Assembly: GCF_001189965.1 (NCBI RefSeq)
Contig: NZ_LFLU01000005.1
Location: forward strand, 1 to 64,000
Source: Herbaspirillum rhizosphaerae
Lineage (GTDB): Bacteria > Pseudomonadota > Gammaproteobacteria > Burkholderiales > Burkholderiaceae_D
Direction: 5' to 3'
DNA length: 64,000 nt
Shown: in pieces, positions 1 through 7,490 of the stretch
How positions within the stretch are numbered: position 1 is the first letter of the stretch
Layout of the letters: every line of letters begins with the position of its first letter
Made by a program: the position numbers and the translations under genes
The notes under the pieces: generated by a model
Seen by the model: only the letters and a program-made list of their open reading frames with translations
The model's database searches: none
Told to the model about the DNA's origin: nothing

Positions 1-5
1 CGCCT

Positions 6-201
6 CGCCAGGGGTGACTCGCCTGCGGCTTCGTGATTTTCATCTTCTGTCGTCACCATTTAATCCGTCGTCCCAGCGAACGCTGGGACCCAGTGGCGTC
101 AGCGCATCTTCAAACTTCGTCACGACACTGGGTTCCAACTTTCGTTGGAACGACAAAGCAGAAGAGACCGGAGAAGTAAAAACCACCTTAGTCCCCTGGC
201 G
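6..201. repeat. Intergenic palindromic repeat element
   Basis: The outer ends are complementary: CGCCAGGGG at 6-14 and CCCCTGGCG at 193-201. Inside lie two tight hairpins, GTCCCAGCG-AA-CGCTGGGAC (70-89) and GTTCCAAC-TTTC-GTTGGAAC (132-151), plus a longer pairing of CCCAGTG with CACTGGG. The arrangement resembles dispersed REP-like elements of betaproteobacteria. Whether it recurs elsewhere in the genome cannot be seen from this window. Confidence 0.55.
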
Positions 202-669
202 ATGCGAAGCGAGCCAGTCTCGAAGTCCGCTTGAGAGTAGCCGGCGTCAGCAGGTGAAAAGCGGATGAAGAAGGGAAAAATGTCTGAGCGAAGCGAGTTG
301 TTTTCCCTTCCCGATTTGCGCCTGACGGCGCCGGGAACCCCCGAAGGGGGCTACGAACCGCGGCCGCCTTCTTTTGCTTACTTTTCTTGGCGGAGCAAGA
401 AAAGTGAGCGGCTGCCGGGCCGCCCCCGGCGAAGGGCTGATCGAAGAAAGAAAATTAGAAATTACCGTATACAGTCCGTTGGAACAAAAAACAGACAAAA
501 CACAAAGCATTTCCACCAACCCGCAATTGCGGATACCCCTAATCCCCACCACCCCCGCCAAGCCCCCCAAACAAGATAAAATTCCCCCACAACAAGATCG
601 CCCGAAACGGCGCAAAAAACCAAAAACAACATTCGGAGACCGCACCCACCAGGCCGCCCAAGAAAACCA
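202..669. other. Non-coding stretch upstream of the symporter gene
   Basis: No convincing gene is seen. Open frames exist on both strands but have no family resemblance and no ribosome-binding site, and one runs antisense into the symporter gene. There is a strong hairpin at 376-409 (GCTTACTTTTCTT pairing with AAGAAAAGTGAGC) and a small CCCCC-GAA-GGGGG stem near 328-340. The last 200 bases are A-rich and probably hold the leader of the downstream gene, but I could not fix a promoter. Confidence 0.5.
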
Positions 670-1932
670 ATGAAGCCCGCCTTCTACAAGAACGCCTTCG
701 TCCAGATGCTCGTCGCCATCGCGATAGGCATCCTGCTCGGCCATCTCGATCCGCATCTCGCGGTGCAGATGAAACCCTTGAGCGATGGCTTCGTGCGCCT
801 GATCGGCATGCTGATCGGTGTGGTCATGTTTGCGCTGGTGGTGCTCGGCATCGCCGGCATGCAGGACAAGATGCATGCCGCCAAGGTGGGCGGCAAGGCG
901 ATCGTGTATTTCGAGATCATGACCTTCGTCTCGCTCGGCTTCGGCATGCTGGCGGCGAATATCCTGCAACCCGGCGCCGGTTCCAATCTCGATCTCTCGC
1001 ATCTGACCGAGAGCGGTGCGCAGTACGCGGCGAAGCTGACTACCACCAGCGTCGCCGACTTCCTGCTGAACATCATCCCGAACAGTTTCGTCGACGCTTT
1101 CCTGCGCAACAGCAGCTTGCAGATCCTGTTGCTGGCGGTGCTGTTCGGCGTTGCGTTGGCGCGGCAGGGCGAACGCGGTCGCAGCGTGGTCGGTTTCATC
1201 GAAGCGATCCTACGCATCCTGTTCGGCATGATCAACCTGATCCTCAAAGCGGCGCCGCTGGCGGCGTTCGGCGCGATGGCCTACACCATCGGACGCTACG
1301 GCATGGCGTCGGTATTGCCGCTGCTGCATTTTGTCGGCGCGATCTACGTTGCCAGCATCCTGTTCGTATGCGTGGTGATGGGGCTGATTGCGCGGGTGGC
1401 GGGCGTGAACATTTTTCGCCTGATCGCCTACATCAAGGAAGAATTGCTGCTGGTGTTTTTCACCACCTCGTCGATGGCGGCGCTGCCCGGTCTGATCGAG
1501 AAGATGGAGCGCATGGGATGCGCCAAGGCTGTCGTGCGGCTGGTGCTGCCGACCGGTTATACCTTCAACCTCAACGGCACCAACATCTACCTGACCATGG
1601 CGGCGATGTTCCTGGCGCAGGCGGGTGGAATTGAAGTTGGCGTGTGGCAGCAATTGTCGCTGCTGGCGATTGCGATGCTGACGTCCAAGGGCGCAACCAG
1701 CGTGACCGGCTCCGGCTTCATCGCCCTGGCGGCAACCCTGAGCACCCTGCAGATCGTTCCGGTCGGCGGCATCGTGTTGCTGCTGGGTGTCGAACGATTG
1801 ATGAAATGCCGTTCGCTCAGCAATGTGATCGGCAATTGCCTGGCCTGCGTAGTGGTGTGTGCGTGGGACAAGGCATTGGATCGCAAGGTGATGGCGCAGG
1901 CGCTGTCGCAATCATCGTCATCACCGCAATAA
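670..1932 (+). CDS. Dicarboxylate/amino acid:cation symporter (DctA-like, DAACS family)
   Basis: A 420-residue inner-membrane protein of the DAACS family, which takes up C4-dicarboxylates or acidic amino acids with Na+ or H+. The sequence is hydrophobic throughout, has the family opening (KNAFVQMLVAIAIGILLGH, residues 6-24), the serine-rich hairpin FFTTSSMAALPG near residue 263, the unwound-helix segment PTGYTFNLNGTNIY near 297, and the SSKGATSVTGSGF-type loop (SKGATSVTGSG) near 340. Length is close to the usual 420-440. Oddities are that the normally conserved NLDGT or NMDGT motif, whose Asp binds cation in GltPh, reads NLNGT, and the usual APVIF segment near residue 55 is altered. The family is clear, but the substrate and cation are not. 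The gene stands alone, converging on the lyase-like gene across a shared terminator. Confidence 0.85.
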   Translation: MKPAFYKNAFVQMLVAIAIGILLGHLDPHLAVQMKPLSDGFVRLIGMLIGVVMFALVVLGIAGMQDKMHAAKVGGKAIVYFEIMTFVSLGFGMLAANILQPGAGSNLDLSHLTESGAQYAAKLTTTSVADFLLNIIPNSFVDAFLRNSSLQILLLAVLFGVALARQGERGRSVVGFIEAILRILFGMINLILKAAPLAAFGAMAYTIGRYGMASVLPLLHFVGAIYVASILFVCVVMGLIARVAGVNIFRLIAYIKEELLLVFFTTSSMAALPGLIEKMERMGCAKAVVRLVLPTGYTFNLNGTNIYLTMAAMFLAQAGGIEVGVWQQLSLLAIAMLTSKGATSVTGSGFIALAATLSTLQIVPVGGIVLLLGVERLMKCRSLSNVIGNCLACVVVCAWDKALDRKVMAQALSQSSSSPQ

Positions 1933-1955
1933 AAAAGTCCCGGCAATGCCGGGAC
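1931..1955. terminator. Terminator shared by convergent genes
   Basis: The hairpin GTCCCGGC-AAT-GCCGGGAC (1937-1955) is preceded on the plus strand by six A, so on the minus strand it is followed by a U tract. It is best read as the terminator of the four-gene secretion operon on the minus strand. The symporter stop codon lies at its left edge, so the hairpin may also close that transcript. Confidence 0.75.
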
Positions 1956-2002
1956 AAATCCTTCCTACCAGGTTACAACTTCTTGCTTCTTTACCGGCCG
2001 GG

Positions 2003-3550
2003 CTATTTGCCCAGCTTGTAGAAGGTCTGATCGAGGTTGGCGGATGCCTTCGCCAGTTTCTGGCGCTGCAGCTGCACCCATGCCATATCCTTGTCCAGCT
2101 TGGCTTTCTCCACGCCCAGCATGCGCATGACTTCCGCGCGTTGCGGACCGCCCAGGCCCTTGCTCGACGCCAGCATGTTTTGCGCCGTCAACGACTTCTT
2201 GTACTGTTCCTGCGTCAGCGGGAACTGCGTGCGTTCGAAGTCGAACTTCTTCACGGCCTCGGTGTAGATTTGCTGCACGATATCGAACGGAATATCCGCA
2301 GGCTTCATCTTGTTGGTGCGGCCGTAGGTGACCAGATCCGAAGCGAAGTGATGGCCAACGCGGAACGGCACGTCGGAATCGCGTTGCAGGATGTCGGCCA
2401 GCTCGGTCGTGGTCGAGTAGTCGGCGTCCACTTCCTGCAATGCGCGGTCCTTGTCGATCACCAGGTTGTCGAGCAAGTCGGCCAGTTTGACGAAGGCGTT
2501 GGACGTCAGTTCCAGCGTCTTCTCAACCTGGTCGCGCTTGTAGTCGGGCATGCCCGGCGAGACGTTGTGCGCTTCCAGCTGGAAGGTCATGGCGCCGCCG
2601 ACGATGTCGCTGGCTTGCAGGCGCAGCACGTTCAGGCCGTAGGGGTTGCGCTTCTGCGGCATGATGCTGCTGGTGCCGGTGAGGCGGCCTTCCTGGATCA
2701 TGATCCAGGGGTAGGGCTGATGATATTGCGTGTGGAAGTCCTGCATCAGGATGCCGATGGTCAGCGCAGCATTGCTGCACAGGCTGACCAGTTCCACGCC
2801 CTGGTCGAGCGCGCCGAGTTGCGCCGCATCGTAGGAGTTTTCAATCGGCCCGTCGAAGCCCAGCAGCTCCGCCAGGCGCTTGCGATCGACCGGGAAGCTC
2901 GAGGTGCCCAATGCGGCCGCGCCCAGCGGACTCAGGTTCAGGCGCGCATAAGCTTCTTGCAGACGGGTGCTGTCGCGGCCGAATGCGGAAGAGAACGCCA
3001 GCAGGTAATGCGCAAAGGTGGTCGGTTGCGCCTGCACGCCGTTGGTGTAGGCCGGCACGATGGTGTCGAGGTTTTTCCCGGCCAGTTCCAGCACTTCCGC
3101 CTTCGACTTGTTCATTGCATCCATCAGGTCCAGCGTGCGCTCGCGCTGCATCAGGCGGCGGTTGGTCGACAGGATGTCCTGGCGGCTGCGGCCGGAGTGC
3201 ATGCGCGAACCGTCGGGGCCGGCGATGGCCAGGATCAGCGGTTCGTATTGCAGGTAATCGGCCGGACGCCTGGCGCCCGGTTCATCGCCGTTCTTGATGA
3301 CCTGATCGACGGCCGAGACGATCTTCTTGCCGAGATCGGGCGGCACGATCTTGTTTTCGATCACCATCACGGTCGAGGCCTTGTTCATCTCGCCGAGGAA
3401 ATAAAAAGCGTCGTGATAGGTCGGCTTCTTGTCGGCGGCAACGGCGCCGCCGAGGGTCATCAGCGCCAGCGGAACAAGTGCGAGTCTGGCGATGCGCGCT
3501 GTGTGACGCGGTAGCACGGCGCGAAGGGAGGAGGATTTGGTCAGCATCAT
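2003..3550 (-). CDS. Exported argininosuccinate-lyase/fumarase-superfamily protein
   Basis: A 515-residue member of the argininosuccinate lyase superfamily, whose enzymes eliminate fumarate from argininosuccinate-type substrates. Seen: the signature loop GTSSIMPQKRNP (292-303) carrying the catalytic Ser, MHSGRSRQD (117-125), and NLSPLGAAALGTSSFPVDR (205-223). Unlike normal ArgH, it begins with a basic stretch and a hydrophobic segment ending AVAAD (about 22-40), a probable Sec signal peptide, so I infer a periplasmic location. The conserved Thr-His of the substrate site (normally THxQxAQP) reads TN (169-170), which replaces a residue important for catalysis in known family members. The start ATG overlaps the tpsA stop by 4 nt (ATGA), indicating translational coupling. 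It is the last gene of the secretion operon. It could be an altered lyase, a binding protein, or an enzyme acting on a secreted substrate. The fold is certain and the reaction unknown. Confidence 0.8.
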   Translation of the reverse strand: MMLTKSSSLRAVLPRHTARIARLALVPLALMTLGGAVAADKKPTYHDAFYFLGEMNKASTVMVIENKIVPPDLGKKIVSAVDQVIKNGDEPGARRPADYLQYEPLILAIAGPDGSRMHSGRSRQDILSTNRRLMQRERTLDLMDAMNKSKAEVLELAGKNLDTIVPAYTNGVQAQPTTFAHYLLAFSSAFGRDSTRLQEAYARLNLSPLGAAALGTSSFPVDRKRLAELLGFDGPIENSYDAAQLGALDQGVELVSLCSNAALTIGILMQDFHTQYHQPYPWIMIQEGRLTGTSSIMPQKRNPYGLNVLRLQASDIVGGAMTFQLEAHNVSPGMPDYKRDQVEKTLELTSNAFVKLADLLDNLVIDKDRALQEVDADYSTTTELADILQRDSDVPFRVGHHFASDLVTYGRTNKMKPADIPFDIVQQIYTEAVKKFDFERTQFPLTQEQYKKSLTAQNMLASSKGLGGPQRAEVMRMLGVEKAKLDKDMAWVQLQRQKLAKASANLDQTFYKLGK

Positions 3551-6500
3551 TGGTTACCTTGAGTACTGGTGTTGGTCGGAGTTGTCGTTGCAGAAGAGTC
3601 AGGTTGTGGTTCGGTAGCAGCTGCACCGGCGGAAGCCAGTTCGATATTCATGCGGCGCGCGCTTTCATTGAACGGCGAGAACACGTTGCTGTTGCCGCTG
3701 GGGCGATTCCAGGCGTTGCCGGCTTGCTGGGTTTGCAGCGCCGCGGTAGTGGGGGCGGTGGTCGCATTGGTCAGGATGTTGCTGATGCCTTTGCCGAAAT
3801 TCAGTATGACCACGCCCGAGCCGATGGCGGTGAAGGTGGTGGCGTCGCCCGCCTGCCCCAGGGCCGCACCGTTCGGTGCGCTGGCAGTGACGAACAGGAT
3901 GCCGTCGCTCACCTGCAGCGTATTGCTGCCGCCGTTGAAGCGCAGGCCGTAGCTGCCGTTGCCGGTGGCATTGACGGTCATGTTGCCGCTGCCGCCGGTG
4001 CTCACCGTGTTGAAACCGTTGGTGCTGCTGCCGACAAAGGCGATGCCTTCGCCGGCGCCGTTGCCGGTGCCGGTCAGCGCGATATCGCCGCTGTTCGACT
4101 GGATCTTGACGCCGGCTGCCGCGCCCGAGCTCGGGCTGCGGATGGTGATGCCGGCGGTGCTTGATGCGCTGCCGCTGGTGCCGGTCAGCGCCAGCTTGCC
4201 GGTGTTGGTCGAGATGACGGTGCTGCTGGCATTGGTCGATGGATAAATCGTGATGCCGCCGGCATTGACCGAGGTCCCGGCCAGGCTGACCGAGCCGCTG
4301 CCGGTGGCGCGGATGACGCTGTTGCCGGTCAGCACGCTGATGCCGTCGCCGTAGACGCTGCTGCCGGTGATGCTCAAGGCGCCGTTTTCCACGCTCACCA
4401 AGGCGTTGCCGCTGCTGTAGAAACTGACGCCATCGCCCTGATCGGCCGCATTGCCGATCAGCGTGACATTGCCGGACCCCGTGGTCTGGATCTTGTTGGT
4501 GACGTTCAGAATCGCGATGCCGTGATCCAGTTCAGGCACATTGGGCGAATGGAAATTGCCGTTGAGCGTGATGTTGCCGCCCTGCGAAGAAATGTTGTTG
4601 ACGGATGCCGTGCCGTTGCCGCCCAGCGCGATCGCATCCGAGGTGCCGACCGAATCGCCGCGCAGTGTGATGTCGCCGCTCACGGTGGTGACATTCACGC
4701 CGGTGGCGCTGCCGGTCGAATTGAAGAAGATGCCATAGCCGCCGAAGCTGTTGGTGCTGTTGCCGTTGATCGCGATGTTGCCGCTGGTGGAGCCGATATT
4801 GATGACGGCATTCAGCGCCGACGGCGCGATGTCGACGCCGCGACCGGAGGCGCTGGTGCCGTTGAGGCTGATGTTGCCGGTGGTGGTCTTGATATTCACT
4901 GCAGCGTATTGGCCGCCGACGTCCAGCGACAAGGCCTTGAATGAGCCGCTGGAGTTGTTGACTACGTTGTTGTTGGCCGTCATCGTGATGTTGCCGGCGG
5001 TGCTGGTGATATTGACTTGCGCACCAGGGGCCGAGATGGTCCCGCTTCCGGAACTGTTCAACGCCAGAGCGGGCGTAGTACTGGTGCCGGAAGTAGTGCC
5101 GATGAGATTAATATCGCCTGAGGTGGAGACGTTGATCTGTGAGCTGGCGCCGATAGAATTGAGTAGCGTGCCATAGCTGCCGGTACTGCTGCCACCGACA
5201 GTGATAGCGCCGCCCGCAGTGGCATTGAGCGTTACCGAACCGGTGGTATTGGCGGCAATAACAACGCCCCGACCTGAGCCGGCGAATCCGTTACTGTTGC
5301 CCTTGATGGTCAGGTTGCCGCTGCCGACCGTGATTGTCTGTGACGAGGTGGCTGCGCTGGCGCATACCAGCACACCGAAGCCGGACGTCGCATTGCCGCT
5401 GATGGTGACATTGCCGGAGCCGGTCGCTGCAATGGTGTTGTTGGTGCTGAAGATGCGCGTGCCGTTGCCATTGCCCAGATTGGTGCTGTCGACACTGACC
5501 GAGCCGCTGCCGTTGGTGACGACGCGGCTGCCGCCGGTGAGGATGAAGGCGTCCCCGGTACTGGTTGTGCTGGACTGATTGGCAAGAATCGTGATGCTGC
5601 CGCCGCCGGCATCGACAGTCGAACCGGTGATTTGTACGGCGCTGCTATTGGTGGTCACATTGCTGGCGATGGCGCCCCGGATGGTAATGTCGCCGCCGCT
5701 GGTATTGAGTGTCGAGCCGCTGATCAGGATGGCCGAGCTACTGTTGACGGCGGTACCTGCCGAGCCGGTGGCCGGATCCAGGCCGCCGCTCATGGTCAGC
5801 TTGCCGCCGTTGGTCGAGATGGTGCTGTTGGTCAGCGAAATGGAGCCGTTGCCGGAATTGTTGAAATTGGAAGACAGCGTGACGTTCAGCGTCTTGCCGG
5901 TGGCGTTGCTGATTGAAACATTGCTCATCACGATATTGCGATGCGCCTGCAAGGTCAGCGTGGCATTGCCGACCGCCTTGACGTTATCGAGTACGTTGAT
6001 GTCGCCCGAGGTGCCGCTGGCTGCCGACGTGGTGCAGACGAGCACGTTGGCGCCTTCCGACAGCGAGGCGTTGAGTGTGGCCGAGCTGAGTGTGGAGCTG
6101 GCGTTTCCGGTCGATGTGAACGGGGAAGTCGAGGTGGAGCCGGAGCTGGCCGCACTGGTGATATTGATATTGTAAGGATCGATCAGCCAGTCGCCGCCCA
6201 GTCCGGATGCTGCGCCGAGGTGGACCAGGCCGTTGACTTCGAGATCATGTCCGGAAGTTTCCACCACACCGCCACGGCCTGTCGCGCCGGCGCCTTGTGC
6301 ACTGATATCGCCATAAAACTGCGTGCTGCCAGTCGACCACAGCACCACCGAGCCGCCGTTGCCGCTATTGATGGCGTCGGCCTTGATGGTGGCGTCGCCG
6401 CCCATGTAGACCGCTTCGGCCTGGCGTTCGGCGCCGCTGCCCTGGTAGTTGCCGCCGACCAGCACGGTGCCGCCGCCGGCGTCGCCGGAGGCGTCGATGC

Positions 6501-7482
6501 GGGTGCCGTCGAACAGGCCGACGTACTGGCCCAGCACCTTTGCCGTGCCGCCGGTCTCGCCGCTGTTCATGCCCGAGACATTCAACGTGCCGCTGTTGGC
6601 GACGATGCCCGAATCTCCGCCGTCGAGCAGGATGCTGCCGTTGCGGCTCTGCAGGCTGCGCGCTTCGATCACGCCGCTGTTGTTGACCACGTTCGACAGC
6701 ATGGCGTCGGTGGCGCGTGCCGTCATGATGACGGTGCCGCCGTCGGCTTGCAGCAGACCCTGGTTGACGACGTTGGCGTTGAGCGTGGCGTTGCTGACTT
6801 CGACATTGATCAGGCCGTCGCCGTTGAAGTCCAGCGACATCTTTTCGCCGGCGGCCAGCACCACGCTGCCGAGGCGCGCGACGATGTTGCCTTCGTTGCG
6901 CACCTGCGCGCCGAGCAGCGCGACATAGCCGCCGTCGGCTGCGGTGATGTTGCCCTGATTGATAACCGAGCCGCCGGCGCCTTCGGCTTCAAAGACGTTC
7001 TTGCCGGCCATGAAGTTGGCGTCGGAGATATTCAGCGTGCTGGCGACCAGGCCGCCGACGTTGACCGACGAGCCGGCGCCGAACAGGATGCCGGACGGAT
7101 TGACCAGATAGACCTGGCCGTTGGCGTTGAGCTGGCCGAGGATTTGCGAGGCGTCGCCCGAGGTCACGCGATTGAGCGCGACCGAGGACGATGTCGGCTG
7201 CACGAAGTTGACCGTCGCGCTGTTGCCGATGTTGAAGGTGTTCCAGGTCGCCGCCATGCGGTCGGAGCTTTGCGTGACCGTCATGGTGTTGCCGCTCTGG
7301 CTGATGCTGCCGCTGCCGGCGGTGATCTGGCCGTTGGTCGGCAAGGCGCCGGCGTCCAGCGCATGCGCCGGCAGCACCGTCAGGCCGCACCACGCGGTAA
7401 GCACGGCGACGCAGGCCGGCTTGAGCGCCGGATTGATTTTTTTGACCGGACGGGTACGGGTGAGCTTGTGCATCGTTGTCAT
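3547..7482 (-). CDS. TpsA exoprotein, filamentous haemagglutinin-like
   Basis: A 1311-residue secreted protein of the two-partner secretion type. The basic N-terminus plus hydrophobic core (to about residue 41, cleavage after AHA) is a Sec signal peptide. Residues about 42-290 form the TPS domain with the family hallmarks SDRMAATWNTFNIG (73-86), SQILGQLNANGQVYLVNPSG (112-131) and GGSVINQGNITAADGGYVAL. The rest is built of irregular Gly/Ser/Asn/Thr-rich repeats of the kind GNVTISGNA and GDINLIGT, as expected of a long right-handed beta-helix. It ends in a Pro/Thr/Ser-rich tail. No RGD, toxin or cysteine-proteinase domain is recognisable, so the role (adhesin, biofilm matrix or carrier) is open. 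A ribosome-binding site (GAGG, 6 nt before the ATG) supports this start. The gene is 8 nt downstream of its tpsB partner. Confidence 0.9.
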   Translation of the reverse strand: MTTMHKLTRTRPVKKINPALKPACVAVLTAWCGLTVLPAHALDAGALPTNGQITAGSGSISQSGNTMTVTQSSDRMAATWNTFNIGNSATVNFVQPTSSSVALNRVTSGDASQILGQLNANGQVYLVNPSGILFGAGSSVNVGGLVASTLNISDANFMAGKNVFEAEGAGGSVINQGNITAADGGYVALLGAQVRNEGNIVARLGSVVLAAGEKMSLDFNGDGLINVEVSNATLNANVVNQGLLQADGGTVIMTARATDAMLSNVVNNSGVIEARSLQSRNGSILLDGGDSGIVANSGTLNVSGMNSGETGGTAKVLGQYVGLFDGTRIDASGDAGGGTVLVGGNYQGSGAERQAEAVYMGGDATIKADAINSGNGGSVVLWSTGSTQFYGDISAQGAGATGRGGVVETSGHDLEVNGLVHLGAASGLGGDWLIDPYNINITSAASSGSTSTSPFTSTGNASSTLSSATLNASLSEGANVLVCTTSAASGTSGDINVLDNVKAVGNATLTLQAHRNIVMSNVSISNATGKTLNVTLSSNFNNSGNGSISLTNSTISTNGGKLTMSGGLDPATGSAGTAVNSSSAILISGSTLNTSGGDITIRGAIASNVTTNSSAVQITGSTVDAGGGSITILANQSSTTSTGDAFILTGGSRVVTNGSGSVSVDSTNLGNGNGTRIFSTNNTIAATGSGNVTISGNATSGFGVLVCASAATSSQTITVGSGNLTIKGNSNGFAGSGRGVVIAANTTGSVTLNATAGGAITVGGSSTGSYGTLLNSIGASSQINVSTSGDINLIGTTSGTSTTPALALNSSGSGTISAPGAQVNITSTAGNITMTANNNVVNNSSGSFKALSLDVGGQYAAVNIKTTTGNISLNGTSASGRGVDIAPSALNAVINIGSTSGNIAINGNSTNSFGGYGIFFNSTGSATGVNVTTVSGDITLRGDSVGTSDAIALGGNGTASVNNISSQGGNITLNGNFHSPNVPELDHGIAILNVTNKIQTTGSGNVTLIGNAADQGDGVSFYSSGNALVSVENGALSITGSSVYGDGISVLTGNSVIRATGSGSVSLAGTSVNAGGITIYPSTNASSTVISTNTGKLALTGTSGSASSTAGITIRSPSSGAAAGVKIQSNSGDIALTGTGNGAGEGIAFVGSSTNGFNTVSTGGSGNMTVNATGNGSYGLRFNGGSNTLQVSDGILFVTASAPNGAALGQAGDATTFTAIGSGVVILNFGKGISNILTNATTAPTTAALQTQQAGNAWNRPSGNSNVFSPFNESARRMNIELASAGAAATEPQPDSSATTTPTNTSTQGNQ

Positions 7483-7490
7483 GACAGGCC

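Noticed and set aside
265-673. Short plus-strand frames containing an SFAYFSWRSKK-type segment
   Set aside because: This is the translation of a widespread non-coding hairpin repeat; no ribosome-binding site and no conserved domain.
247-1002. Minus-strand frame of 251 codons at the left end
   Set aside because: It runs through palindromic DNA and then antisense to the symporter, and has no family resemblance or signal.
1946-3514. 522-codon plus-strand frame opposite the lyase-like gene
   Set aside because: The minus-strand product has unmistakable family motifs; the plus-strand frame is a high-GC shadow rich in His/Arg/Ala.
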